A stretch of 53,551 bases of DNA. Origin: an uncultured Saprospiraceae bacterium (GTDB lineage Bacteria; Bacteroidota; Bacteroidia; Chitinophagales; Saprospiraceae). This document shows, one piece after another, positions 1-8,701 of this stretch (position 1 is the stretch's first letter; each line of letters starts with the position of its first letter). Where the stretch lies: positions 1 to 53,551 of the forward strand of contig CAJQQY010000007.1 in assembly GCA_905480595.1 (NCBI GenBank). Direction: 5' to 3'. The notes under the pieces were generated by a model, which had not been told where the DNA came from, searched no databases, and saw only the letters and a list, made by a program, of their open reading frames with translations. A program made the translations under genes and the position numbers.

Positions 1-587
1 TCTCGATCAGGCAATCCCAATCCTCCTTGCCATGTATATAATGCATGCATTACTGGATTTTTCAAATCAGAATAAACAAATGTTCCAAAAGGTGATTCAT
101 AACCTAACTTGTTGGCGTAAGCAAAATACTTTGCCAATTCAGTATGATTTGAAATAGATTCAATTTTTTCGAATTCAGGTTCCAAGGGAGAACTCCCTTT
201 TGAATTACGAGCATCCATATTCATGTATGAAGCATAAAGACCTCCTACTTTTTGTTCATCAGAACCATCATTGTTTTCTGATGAAGCGGCAAACTCAATA
301 ATTTTTTTGACATCTTCTTGAGCTTTGTCATTCAGTACAGCAAAAATTCCATAATTAGATTTATCACTTGGAATTTCAGTTTCTTTGATCCATTTTCCAT
401 TGACATACATTTGAAAATTGTCACCAGGCTTCACAGTTTTATCCATATTTTGTGGTGATAATCCTGAGGAATATTCTTTTGGAGCATCATTGGGAGCCTC
501 TGTAGAATCTCCACAAGAAAATTGTAACGCTATCGCTAATACAATTACAGAGAACAAAAGTGAAGTGAATAATTTGAAGTTTTTCAT
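1..587 (-). CDS. M13-family metallopeptidase (neprilysin/PepO-like), N-terminal part only
   Basis: The gene runs off the left edge; 195 N-terminal residues are visible. M13 enzymes are zinc endopeptidases that trim peptides at the cell surface or in the periplasm. The start (ATG at 585-587) gives a lipoprotein signal, MKNFKLF followed by a hydrophobic stretch and the lipobox FSC at about residue 25, so the protein is probably lipid-anchored. The segment DNFQMYVNGKWI, then ETEIPSDKSNYG, is the typical M13 N-terminal signature (usually D-F-Y-x-Y-x-N-G-x-W), and the visible part ends in GLGLPDR, a conserved M13 stretch. The catalytic HExxH lies outside the window, so activity cannot be judged. 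Family assignment is confident; substrate is unknown. Confidence 0.9.
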   Translation of the reverse strand, partial: MKNFKLFTSLLFSVIVLAIALQFSCGDSTEAPNDAPKEYSSGLSPQNMDKTVKPGDNFQMYVNGKWIKETEIPSDKSNYGIFAVLNDKAQEDVKKIIEFAASSENNDGSDEQKVGGLYASYMNMDARNSKGSSPLEPEFEKIESISNHTELAKYFAYANKLGYESPFGTFVYSDLKNPVMHALYTWQGGLGLPDR

Positions 588-815
588 TATTTCTTTTTAA
601 ATGATAAAATTTATTGATATAAAAATAATTAATTAATAGAAAGGGGTTACAGAAAAGACACTTAAGTTTTTAAGAAGTGGCTTAGATGAGAATACTTATA
701 GAAATCTAACAGTTGAAAAAAGAAAACCTAAGTAGCTATTTAATAGCTTATGAACCAGAACTTAAAAATCATTGTTCATATTAAATCTATGTAAATTTGA
801 AAGTGGTATTAAAAA

Positions 816-840
816 TTGGATTTAATATCTGCTATTTTTG
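816..840 (+). promoter_or_regulatory. Candidate promoter of the alkaline phosphatase gene
   Basis: TATTTTTG at 833-840 fits the Bacteroidota -7 element TAnnTTTG and lies 23 bases before the ATG at 864. A TTG at 816-818 could be the -33 element, but the 14-base gap is shorter than the usual 17-23, so only the -7 box is convincing. Confidence 0.4.
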
Positions 841-863
841 TCGAAAAATAAATAGATAATATT

Positions 864-1955
864 ATGAAGTTTCTTAATCAAGCCTTTTTCTTTTCATTGG
901 TTTTCATCATCTCATGTAGTCCTAAAATAAATAAGACTCCATCTTCCTCTCAAGCAAAGAATATTATTTTATTAATTGGAGATGGAATGGGAATAGCTCA
1001 ACTTTCATCAGTCTATTATTACTCTGATCAAACTTCCAATTTTTCAAGATTTAAACATATTGGATTGCATCAAAACCAACCTGTTGGAATGAAGATTACT
1101 GATTCAGCTGCAGGAGCAACTGCATTCTCAACTGGATACAAATCATATAATGCTGCCATTGGGGTGGACAAAGATACCATTCCCAGAGAAACCATTTTAG
1201 AGTGGGCTGCTAAAAACTCTAAGCGTACTGGAGTGATTGCCACATCATCTATTACTCACGCGACACCTGCTTCATTTTATGCACATGTTGCTAATCGAAA
1301 CTCACATGAAGATATAGCTCAAGATTTCGTTGACACCCCAGTAGACTTTGCTGCAGGAGGAGGTTTAACATATTTTGCAAAGAGAACAGACGGACAAAAC
1401 TTAGTGGAAGTTTTAGAGTCAAAAGGTGTAGTTGTCGAAACCAAAAAACTAAACAACGAACATTTACCTAACAATAAATACACGTATTTACTTGGTTCAG
1501 ATAGTTTGCATAGTAAAGTTGGAGGAAGAGATGATTTTTTACCAAAATCTACAGAGCTTGCTATTAATTTTTTATCAAAAAATAAAGACGGATTCTTTTT
1601 AATGGTGGAAGGTTCTCAAATAGACTGGGGAGGGCATTCGAATAAAGCAGACTTCCTAATTGAAGAAGTAAAAGACTTTGACCTAGCAGTTGGCAAGGCA
1701 TTAGACTTTGCCAAAAAAGATGGAAATACTTTAGTCGTCGTTACCGCAGATCATGAGACGGGAGGTTTTGCACTCTCCGCGACGGAAGTTTTTGGGCAAA
1801 GAAATTATGGTGGAATTACACCTACTTTTTCTACTGGAGGACATACAGCTTCTTTGATTCCTGTTTTCGCTTATGGCCCTGGCGCGGAGCATTTTATGGG
1901 GATTTATGAAAACAACGAAATCTTTAAAAAAATGATGGATAGTTTTAAAAATTAA
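864..1955 (+). CDS. Alkaline phosphatase (PhoA superfamily), lipoprotein
   Basis: Hydrolyses phosphomonoesters outside the cytoplasm to release phosphate. The 363-residue protein starts with a lipoprotein signal (lipobox ending at Cys18, IISCSP). Motifs in order: GDGMG with the first metal ligand Asp40; TDSAAGATAFSTG, in which Ser81 of D-S-A is the phosphorylated nucleophile; GSQIDWGGH near residue 252; TADHETGG near residue 295; and GGHTASLIPVFAYGPGA near the C-terminus, supplying the last zinc-binding His. All expected catalytic positions appear present. It converges with the phytase gene, and together with the TonB-dependent receptor they look like a phosphate-acquisition group. Phosphate control is plausible, but no Pho-box-like sequence was recognised. 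Shorter than E. coli PhoA, as is usual for this subgroup. Confidence 0.95.
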   Translation: MKFLNQAFFFSLVFIISCSPKINKTPSSSQAKNIILLIGDGMGIAQLSSVYYYSDQTSNFSRFKHIGLHQNQPVGMKITDSAAGATAFSTGYKSYNAAIGVDKDTIPRETILEWAAKNSKRTGVIATSSITHATPASFYAHVANRNSHEDIAQDFVDTPVDFAAGGGLTYFAKRTDGQNLVEVLESKGVVVETKKLNNEHLPNNKYTYLLGSDSLHSKVGGRDDFLPKSTELAINFLSKNKDGFFLMVEGSQIDWGGHSNKADFLIEEVKDFDLAVGKALDFAKKDGNTLVVVTADHETGGFALSATEVFGQRNYGGITPTFSTGGHTASLIPVFAYGPGAEHFMGIYENNEIFKKMMDSFKN

Positions 1956-1959
1956 AAAA

Positions 1960-1995
1960 ACAGAATTGGTAGATTTAAAAATCTACCAATTCTGT
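1960..1995 (-). terminator. Perfect hairpin terminator overlapping the phytase 3' end
   Basis: Two 17-base arms (1960-1976 and 1979-1995) pair perfectly around a 2-base centre. On the minus strand the stem is followed by TTTTTTT, as in a Rho-independent terminator. The arm at 1979-1995 carries the last phytase codons (TELVDF), so the terminator is embedded in the coding sequence. It also lies just after the alkaline phosphatase stop and may block read-through both ways. Confidence 0.85.
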
Positions 1996-3120
1996 CCAAC
2001 TAACATATTTAAAATTTTGTGGTTCTAAATCTTTTCCTACATAATTAAATCCATCTTGCAATACTATAATCCCTTTTGGAAAATCAGAACTTAAAGAATC
2101 ACTTACGATATCTAAGCCATCAGTTTCTTCAACTCCGTCAACATTTCCAGCTGCTTCTATTTTAAAACTTCCTAAGTAATCATTGTCTCCTTTTCGATCA
2201 AAAACTGCATAAGAAAAATTCCCTTGACTACTGGCAATAATATATCCCTCCTCCCCTTTTTCATAAATACTTAGACCTTCGATATCATAAACAATATTTG
2301 AGTTGGAGTTATCACTTTTTAAAATGAAAGTTTTATTGGATCCAGTTGAAGGAGATATTTCTAATTTCCAAATTCCTTTCCCTTCCTCTCCCACATATAA
2401 AAACCCATATTGATTATCTGCTACCATCCCTTCTGTTTGGGAATCAAATTGAATTGATCTTTTATGAACTATTTCAATTCCATCGACTCCATCTATCATT
2501 TCAAATTGCTGAAAAAGACCATTCTTACCATTAATCATAGCATAAAATTGATTCGTTTTTTTATCCTTTGCAAAACAATACCCATAAATATCATCAATCA
2601 ATGTGGTATCAACATAAAGCGCCCCAGAAGCAATATTTTGCAACTTTCCATCAACATCTATTTTTAATAAATCAACAGATTGATCACTCCGATTACTGCA
2701 ACCCAAAACAGTTATTAAACTATCTCTAAAAGGAAAATCATAGATAATATCTACATTATTAATATTCCCTAAAGGATAATAATCTACTTCTTCCCCCTTC
2801 AAATTATAGACTGCTAATCCTCCTTTTTTGTTAGAGCCATAAACTAAACTTTTTGCTGGATCTTTAGGGTTAACCCAAATAGCTGGATCGTCTGCAGCAT
2901 CTTCTTCTGAGTTTGCATGAATAGCTTTGGTTTCAATAATAGGAAAAACAGAACGTTCTATTTTTCCTTGAGCTTCATATGCAGCAACTAAAGCAAGAGA
3001 GTCTTCTCTTGCTTCTATATCAAGGTCAACATTTTGAGGAGGAGTTTTCGGTTCCTCAACTTTAGATTGGCATGTGATAAAAATTATACTAATGAATAAA
3101 AACAAAATCAACCTCTTCAT
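1975..3120 (-). CDS. Beta-propeller phytase (3-phytase family), lipoprotein
   Basis: Calcium-dependent hydrolysis of inositol hexakisphosphate to release phosphate. The N-terminus is a lipoprotein signal with Cys17 (FITCQS). Diagnostic BPP motifs are all visible: DDPAIWVNP near residue 79, GGLAVYNLKG, NNVDI, the blade motif GLSIYEKGEEGYIIASSQGN with SYAVFDR, EETDGLDI, FPKGIIVLQDG and NFKYVSW near the C-terminus. These acidic residues line the calcium and phosphate sites in the family. Length (381 residues) is normal for a one-propeller enzyme. It is transcribed behind the TonB-dependent receptor with 89 bases between, and this pairing is known in other Gram-negative bacteria. The call is firm; the receptor's substrate is inferred. 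Confidence 0.95.
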   Translation of the reverse strand: MKRLILFLFISIIFITCQSKVEEPKTPPQNVDLDIEAREDSLALVAAYEAQGKIERSVFPIIETKAIHANSEEDAADDPAIWVNPKDPAKSLVYGSNKKGGLAVYNLKGEEVDYYPLGNINNVDIIYDFPFRDSLITVLGCSNRSDQSVDLLKIDVDGKLQNIASGALYVDTTLIDDIYGYCFAKDKKTNQFYAMINGKNGLFQQFEMIDGVDGIEIVHKRSIQFDSQTEGMVADNQYGFLYVGEEGKGIWKLEISPSTGSNKTFILKSDNSNSNIVYDIEGLSIYEKGEEGYIIASSQGNFSYAVFDRKGDNDYLGSFKIEAAGNVDGVEETDGLDIVSDSLSSDFPKGIIVLQDGFNYVGKDLEPQNFKYVSWTELVDF

Positions 3121-3149
3121 GATATTATTTTAAGGTGATAAAAAAAGTA

Positions 3150-3186
3150 ATTCGCCGAACCTAAATTAAAATCTAGGTCGGCGAAT
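3150..3186 (-). terminator. Hairpin between receptor and phytase genes
   Basis: Arms 3150-3163 (ATTCGCCGAACCTA) and 3174-3186 (TAGGTCGGCGAAT) pair along 13 bases with one bulged A. On the minus strand the stem is followed by TTACTTTTTT. It sits between the receptor stop and the phytase start, so it may terminate or attenuate transcription and lower phytase expression relative to the receptor, or protect the receptor mRNA end. Confidence 0.75.
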
Positions 3187-3209
3187 TTCACTTTCTAAAA
3201 AAATTATTT

Positions 3210-5972
3210 TTAATTGGTCAAATCAAACTTAACTCCTAAATCAAAACGGACATTGTAATATTCCGCTTGCATAGTTCGATTGGATACTCCCTGAAAATAT
3301 CGTAATGGTTGATTAAATAAATTATTGGCGTTAGCAAATATCACCCAATTATCATTTAGACTATAACTAAAGTTTAAATCAAAAAAAGTAGCTTTGTCAT
3401 AATATCGATCAGAGAAAGTTTCACTTCCTACTTCATCAATGAAATCACTTGCAAAGTTTAAAGAAACCCTTGAAGTGAACCTCTTACCTTCATATGCCAA
3501 AGAAGCATTTAAGGTATGTTGAGGTGAACCTGGAAGATCTAACTTATCATCCTCTCTCCCTTCAAAATTAAAATCAGTTACTTCAGAAGTAGTGTAGGTA
3601 TAATTAAAATAAACCCCAAGACCTGAAAGTGCAGGAGCAATAAATCCTAATTGACGTTGAAAGGCAACTTCAAAACCAAGCAAAGAAGCATTCCCTCCAT
3701 TAATCGGTTGAGTATAAGATTCCCATTCTCTACCTTCAAATGTATAGTCATCAAAACTTTGGTTAACAATAAAATCACTAATATCTTTATAAAACAAACC
3801 TCCTGAAACGATCCCCACATTTCCAAAATAATGTTCAGCCATCAAATCAAGATTCATCGAAGTAGTTGCTCCTAACTCTGGATTCCCAATGGATAATTCA
3901 ACGCCATCTTCTATTTCACGATAAGGAACTAAATCAAAATAATTAGGTCTTGCTAAAGTATTTGTATACGCAAATCGTAGAATACTTTTTGGAGAAAGGT
4001 TATATTTTAAATGTAATCCTGGTAAGATATTTAAGTAATCACTTTTTTCATTTGGTGTAGTCGTTAATGTTTCTTCTTCATCGTCATATTGAACTCCTTC
4101 GTATTCAAGGATAGTCTGTTCCAATCTAACTCCTGCAACCAAAAGTAATTTCTTTCCAATATTTTGTTCATACATGGCATAGCCACCCAAAATATTTTCT
4201 GAAGCATCAAAGTTTCCTGCTAATTCACTTAAGTCTTGTTCTCCTTCAAACGATGCACTATTCAGATCAAGATCTCCGATAAATTCTTTTGTGGTAAAAG
4301 ATCCAATAGTATAATCACCTGGAAGAAAGTTATCTTTTGATAAATCAGAAACATTGTTTATGCTATTATTAAATATTTCATCAGAAGTAGGCTCGTACCC
4401 ATAAAAATCATTTTCTCGATTTTTTGATTTGGTTCGAACCCGTCCTCCAAATTTTATTTTAGATTGGTATTCTCCATCTTTTAAAGGTAGTTCAAAATCC
4501 AATCTACCATTTACATCTTCATCTGTCGTATTTTGAAATTCCTCTGACAACTCATCTATTACCCATGAAGAACTTGGGTTTTGGAAAGCAACATCTGCTG
4601 CAGAAATCATTGGTTTTTCAGGATTAGAAAAATCAACATTCACAGGTACAACATCATCACTTGCAATGTTATAGTATCTTTCATTTGGACGATCTTCTGA
4701 AGCCTTAGCATAATTTCCAGACCAAGTAACTTTAAGTTTTCCAAAAAGGTGATTTCCTGAAAGAGAGAAATTCATCATATTTTGGTTCTCCAAACGACCA
4801 TATTTATTATCACTTGTTCCTGCTTTAGTTTGTCTTTCTAATCCAGCAACCCATTGCCCTCCATCATTTTCAATATCTGCAAATACAGAACGATATCTAT
4901 TTTCCCAATCCTTCCGATTATTATAAATTCCTTTAAAGAAAATAGTATGATTTGGATTAAACTTATAATCTAAAGAGACAGAATAACTTTGTCTAACTCG
5001 CTGTAAATAATATTGTCTAATTTGAATCTCTTCTGGCCAAAAATCTTCTCCCTCATCAAACTTATCATTATCGTTTGCATCATCATAAGTCCATTCAGAC
5101 TCCAAATTATCCGACCCTAAATTATTATCAAAATAGGACGCACTAACTATGACTCCTAGCTTATCATTTGCAAATCGATCACCAAATATAAAGGAACCAT
5201 TAAAAGTAGGTTCTTCAGCTAATATGTTGTACCCAGCTCCAAGTGTTCCTGAAATTCGTCTTTCATAAGGAGCTGCTCGAGTAACCAAATTAACAGAACC
5301 TCCAATTGCATCTGCATCCATATCAGGAGTAACTGCTTTGCTTACTTCAACTGCTTGAATCATATCAGACGGAATTAAATCCAATTGAATTGATCTAACT
5401 TCGGCTTCGGCAGAAGGAATACGTTCTCCATTAATTGTAATTGAATTCAGTTGGGGGGCAGTTCCTCTAATATTTCCAAACCTTGCTTCCCCTTGATCAT
5501 ACTGCACGTTGATACCAGGAATCCGCTTTATCGCATCTCCAATATTTGCATCTGGAAAACGACCAATTTGATCTGAAGCAATGACATTTGTGATATTATA
5601 ATTGTTTTTCTGACTGCTCAATGCTCGAGCCTGACCTTTTAATTGGCTAGTGACCACTAGCTCCTTTAAGTTTACTCCAGGAGCCATTTCAATATTCAAA
5701 ACGGTATTTTTTCCTTCAATAATACTAAAAGGTATCTCTTGGTCTTGATATCCAATAAATGAGATTTTCAAAGTGTTATCTCCAGCAGGTAAGTTTACAA
5801 ATGAATAATAGCCATCTTGATCGGTTGTAGTTCCTCGTACATTTTCAATAATCAAGCTTGCACCAGCCAGCGGTAATTTTGATTCATCAACTATACGGCC
5901 ACTTAATACACCGGACTGCGCATTGAGTCCAAAACTAACTAGTACGCAAATGATAATAAATAGGTTCTTCAT
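3210..5972 (-). CDS. TonB-dependent outer-membrane receptor with N-terminal carboxypeptidase-regulatory-like domain
   Basis: An outer-membrane gated beta-barrel that imports ligands using TonB energy. The 920-residue protein has a signal peptide cleaved near FGLNAQS (about residue 20). Then comes a carboxypeptidase-regulatory-like domain, about residues 22-105 (LSGRIVDESKLPLAGASLII, then GTTTDQDGYYSF). A plug domain follows at about 115-235 (IPGINVQYDQGEARFGNIRG; ITINGERIPS; VEVSKAVTPDMDADAIGGSV). The rest is a 22-strand-type barrel ending in the terminal strand YNVRFDLGVKFDL. No SusD gene adjoins it, so it is not a standard Sus pair. The phytase directly downstream suggests uptake of phytate or its breakdown products, or of a metal chelated by phytate; this is inference from context. 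Confidence 0.93.
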   Translation of the reverse strand: MKNLFIIICVLVSFGLNAQSGVLSGRIVDESKLPLAGASLIIENVRGTTTDQDGYYSFVNLPAGDNTLKISFIGYQDQEIPFSIIEGKNTVLNIEMAPGVNLKELVVTSQLKGQARALSSQKNNYNITNVIASDQIGRFPDANIGDAIKRIPGINVQYDQGEARFGNIRGTAPQLNSITINGERIPSAEAEVRSIQLDLIPSDMIQAVEVSKAVTPDMDADAIGGSVNLVTRAAPYERRISGTLGAGYNILAEEPTFNGSFIFGDRFANDKLGVIVSASYFDNNLGSDNLESEWTYDDANDNDKFDEGEDFWPEEIQIRQYYLQRVRQSYSVSLDYKFNPNHTIFFKGIYNNRKDWENRYRSVFADIENDGGQWVAGLERQTKAGTSDNKYGRLENQNMMNFSLSGNHLFGKLKVTWSGNYAKASEDRPNERYYNIASDDVVPVNVDFSNPEKPMISAADVAFQNPSSSWVIDELSEEFQNTTDEDVNGRLDFELPLKDGEYQSKIKFGGRVRTKSKNRENDFYGYEPTSDEIFNNSINNVSDLSKDNFLPGDYTIGSFTTKEFIGDLDLNSASFEGEQDLSELAGNFDASENILGGYAMYEQNIGKKLLLVAGVRLEQTILEYEGVQYDDEEETLTTTPNEKSDYLNILPGLHLKYNLSPKSILRFAYTNTLARPNYFDLVPYREIEDGVELSIGNPELGATTSMNLDLMAEHYFGNVGIVSGGLFYKDISDFIVNQSFDDYTFEGREWESYTQPINGGNASLLGFEVAFQRQLGFIAPALSGLGVYFNYTYTTSEVTDFNFEGREDDKLDLPGSPQHTLNASLAYEGKRFTSRVSLNFASDFIDEVGSETFSDRYYDKATFFDLNFSYSLNDNWVIFANANNLFNQPLRYFQGVSNRTMQAEYYNVRFDLGVKFDLTN

Positions 5973-6031
5973 TTTTTTCGTTTTAATTCCATTCCAATTA
6001 AACTTGAAATAGTATTAGTTATATAATGGTG

Positions 6032-6039
6032 CAAAATTA
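6032..6039 (-). promoter_or_regulatory. Candidate -7 element of the receptor-phytase unit
   Basis: On the minus strand TAATTTTG followed by CACC fits TAnnTTTG and lies 60 bases before the receptor ATG. Just upstream on that strand (6041-6056) are repeated CGTTA pentamers (GACGTTACGTTAGCGTT), which could be an activator site. No clear -33 TTG is seen. Confidence 0.45.
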
Positions 6040-6160
6040 AAACGCTAACGTAACGTCAGTAATAATGAAGGATTAAAAAACAATGAAGATTGAAGTGGGA
6101 TATTTAGAATTTGTAAAGTTTAAAATATGAAGTTTTAAGTTTGTGTAAAAAATCAATTTT

Positions 6161-6706
6161 CTAGGTTGTTGACAATTCTAAAAGCTTTAAAACTGTTTTC
6201 CAGTTCCTTGTAGTCGCAGATACTTTCAGTTTTTTCTCAAAAAAATTATTCGTCAACTTCGATTTATGATATTTTCCTTCGATAAAAAGAAAAGTATTGT
6301 CTTCAATAATTTGAAATAAATCAGGTGAGTAGTCGTAGGTTTTTATTTTTTCTAAATTCTCTTCAGAAGGAACTTCGCTCAAAAATGTAACACAAAGGTT
6401 TTCAATTTGCACGCCTTCCTTTTTGAGAAATGGATTCTTTTTTAGAATGTTTTTGATCTCTTCTACACTTCGAATAATCACAGGCACATCAAATCCATAT
6501 TTTTCAAAAATAGCCTCTTTTATTTTTTTTGTAAATGTGTTGTTAGCATTTTTCTTTTTGGATTCAAAAATTACATTTCCACTTTGAATGTAGGTGACGA
6601 TATTTTCGAAGCCAAGTGATTTATATAGTTCTCTTAAATCAGCCATTAAGATTTTACGTTTTCCGCCTACGTTGATTCCCCTGAGGATGGAAATGTATTT
6701 AGTCAT
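6161..6706 (-). CDS. DUF1697 family protein
   Basis: A 181-residue cytoplasmic protein of unknown function. The N-terminus MTKYISILRGINVGGKRKI and the following MADLRELYKSLGFENIVTYI, then QSGNVIFES, are the conserved DUF1697 signature (LLRGINVGG...VRTYIQSGNV). I chose the ATG at 6704-6706 because the family begins directly at this strand; the upstream in-frame ATG at 6736 would add ten non-conserved residues. The C-terminal TTNNFFEKKLKVSATTRNWKTV matches the family's final conserved helix. It stands alone between a divergent transporter and the receptor operon. Domain call is firm, role unknown. Confidence 0.9.
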   Translation of the reverse strand: MTKYISILRGINVGGKRKILMADLRELYKSLGFENIVTYIQSGNVIFESKKKNANNTFTKKIKEAIFEKYGFDVPVIIRSVEEIKNILKKNPFLKKEGVQIENLCVTFLSEVPSEENLEKIKTYDYSPDLFQIIEDNTFLFIEGKYHKSKLTNNFFEKKLKVSATTRNWKTVLKLLELSTT

Positions 6707-6929
6707 AATTTTTCTTTTTGGTAAAAATAAAAACATTCTCTAGAAAAAACCCTCTCAACAAATAATAAAACCCACTTCACCCTTAATCGCAATATATAAT
6801 CACACAATAGAGAAATAAACAAATTTTTATTCTTAAAACTTCTTTTTACTACTCTCATATCAAAACATTAAATTGTTATAATATATTTCCAAAACCTAGA
6901 TCAATTCTACATTTTGTCTAAAAATAGTT

Positions 6930-6937
6930 TACTTTTG
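6930..6937 (+). promoter_or_regulatory. Candidate promoter of the SulP transporter gene
   Basis: TACTTTTG matches TAnnTTTG. The same 12-base string TACTTTTGCGCC occurs before the methyltransferase at 40391. A TTG at 6914-6916 is only 13 bases upstream. Use of this promoter would leave a leader of about 155 bases. Confidence 0.45.
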
Positions 6938-6978
6938 CGCCCTTTTAGAAGGAACAAAATATTACAAACAACTTGCCT

Positions 6979-7010
6979 AACAATGCTTTTACAAGATAGT
7001 ATTGTTTTTT
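6979..7010 (+). terminator. Terminator-like hairpin in the SulP leader (possible attenuator)
   Basis: AACAATGC (6979-6986) pairs with GTATTGTT (6999-7006), eight pairs including one G-U, and the stem runs into TTTT. It lies between the candidate promoter and the SulP start codon. The stem is AT-rich and weak, so attenuation is only a possibility. Confidence 0.35.
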
Positions 7011-7095
7011 CCAAAACTATATTCCTATTTCAACGTAATTTTTAACCTAAGAAGTTATTTTCAAAAATAGCTATTGATTGCAAATAAAGTATTTT

Positions 7096-8676
7096 ATGAA
7101 AAAGTATTTTAACCTATTTGATTTTTCACAAGAGGTAGACTACAAAACAGAAATTCTATCTGGATTAACTGTAGCACTTGCATTGATTCCTGAGGCAGTT
7201 GCATTTGCTCTTATCCCTGGATTTTCTCCATTAACGGGATTGTATGCGGCATTTATTTTAGCCTTAATAACATCCATTTTTGGTGGACGTCCTGGAATGA
7301 TTTCTGGTGCAACTGGTGCAGTTGCTGTTATTTTTGTAGGATTAATTCTAGAATTGAAAACTGCTTTCCCTGGAATTACGCCTGATGCTATTTTACATTA
7401 TGTTTTTGCCACCGTAATTATAGCAGGAGTAATTCAGATTTCCGCAGGAATATTACGATTAGGAAAATTTATCAGGTTGGTACCACACCCTGTAATGTTT
7501 GGATTTGTAAACGGTCTTGCTATCATCATATTTATGGCACAGTTCCCTAATTTTTATCAAAAAGGAACGGAAAATTTATTAGGAACTACTCCATTTCTAA
7601 TAATGTTGGGGCTTACCTTACTTACCATGTTGATTATTTGGGGACTACCTAAATTAACTAAAGCTATACCATCTTCCTTAGTAGCAATTGTTGTTATTTC
7701 TGGTATTGTAATAGGCTTTGGTATTGATACTCTAACAGTTGCGGATACCATGCGAGAAGGTCAAACTATAAAAGGTGGTTTCCCGCCATTGACTATTCCC
7801 AACATTCCATTAACGCTGGAAACCCTTCGTTTAATTTTACCATATGCAGTAATTGTAGCTGTTGTGGGGTTAATTGAAAGCCTATTGACCTTGAACATTA
7901 TTGATGAAATTACAGGGACACGAGGTAGAGGAAACAAAGAATGTGTAGCGCAGGGTACAGCAAATATCTTGAGTGGTTTTTTATCTGGAATGGGCGGCTG
8001 TGCGATGATTGGACAAAGTTTGATTAATACTTCATCTGGAGCAAGAGCAAGACTATCTGGAATTACAGCAGCAATAATGCTACTTGTGTTTATTATGTTT
8101 GGTTCTGATTTAATTGAAAAATTACCGATGGCTGCTTTAGTTGGTTTAATGTTTATGGTTGCTATTGGAACCTTTGAATGGGCAAGTTTTAGAACCTTTA
8201 ATAAGATGCCGAAGTCAGATATTTTTGTGATGGTGTTGGTTACTTTGGTAACTGCAGTTTTACATAATTTAGCATTGGCTGTTATCGTCGGAGTAATTAT
8301 CGCTGCACTAGTTTTTGCTTGGGACAATGCAAAAAGAATTCGTGCAAGAAAAAGAATCGATGAAGATGGCATCAAACATTATGAAATTTATGGCCCATTA
8401 TTTTTTGGTTCAGTATCTGTTTTTAATGAAAAATTTGATGTACTTAATGACCCTGATGAAGTGATTATAGATTTTGCAGAAAGCCGAGTGGTGGACATGT
8501 CTGCTATCGAAGCCTTGAATAAAATTACTGAACGATATCATAAGGTTGGAAAAAAGGTTCACCTTCAACATTTGAGTAAAGACTGTCGTGCATTACTACA
8601 GAATGCAGATGCTATCATTGATGTAAATGTGGTGGAAGATCCGAAGTATAAAATGGCGGTGGATATAATTCGATAA
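7096..8676 (+). CDS. SulP family inorganic anion transporter (sulfate permease) with STAS domain
   Basis: Inner-membrane transporter or exchanger for sulfate, bicarbonate or a related anion. 526 residues from the ATG at 7096; an in-frame TTG at 7078 is less likely because the family begins near FNLFDFSQEVDYKTEILSGLTVALALIPEAVAFA. The transmembrane core (residues about 20-410) has the SulP signatures GLTVALALIPEAVAFALIPG, FGGRPGMISGATGAVAV, IGQSLINTSSGARARLSG and MAALVGLMFMVAIGTFEW. The C-terminal STAS domain (about 420-520) includes DEVIIDFAESRVVDMSAIEAL. Family members near carbonic anhydrase transport bicarbonate, but nothing here defines the substrate. It is followed by a strong terminator and so is monocistronic. 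Confidence 0.95.
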   Translation: MKKYFNLFDFSQEVDYKTEILSGLTVALALIPEAVAFALIPGFSPLTGLYAAFILALITSIFGGRPGMISGATGAVAVIFVGLILELKTAFPGITPDAILHYVFATVIIAGVIQISAGILRLGKFIRLVPHPVMFGFVNGLAIIIFMAQFPNFYQKGTENLLGTTPFLIMLGLTLLTMLIIWGLPKLTKAIPSSLVAIVVISGIVIGFGIDTLTVADTMREGQTIKGGFPPLTIPNIPLTLETLRLILPYAVIVAVVGLIESLLTLNIIDEITGTRGRGNKECVAQGTANILSGFLSGMGGCAMIGQSLINTSSGARARLSGITAAIMLLVFIMFGSDLIEKLPMAALVGLMFMVAIGTFEWASFRTFNKMPKSDIFVMVLVTLVTAVLHNLALAVIVGVIIAALVFAWDNAKRIRARKRIDEDGIKHYEIYGPLFFGSVSVFNEKFDVLNDPDEVIIDFAESRVVDMSAIEALNKITERYHKVGKKVHLQHLSKDCRALLQNADAIIDVNVVEDPKYKMAVDIIR

Positions 8677-8701
8677 TAATCGAATTATAATGTTTTGTAA
8701 A

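Larger units (their letters stand above)
6707..7095 (+). other. Intergenic region: SulP promoter and long leader
   Basis: 389 bases without a gene between divergent units. It holds a -7 element TACTTTTG (6930-6937) followed by CGCCC, a hairpin plus T-run at 6979-7010, and an A/T-rich stretch to the start codon. No ORF of note was found. Confidence 0.6.

Noticed and set aside
7761..8375. Long open frame opposite the SulP gene (204 codons, minus strand)
   Set aside because: It is a shadow of the SulP coding strand; composition is hydrophobic by reflection, and no family motif is visible.
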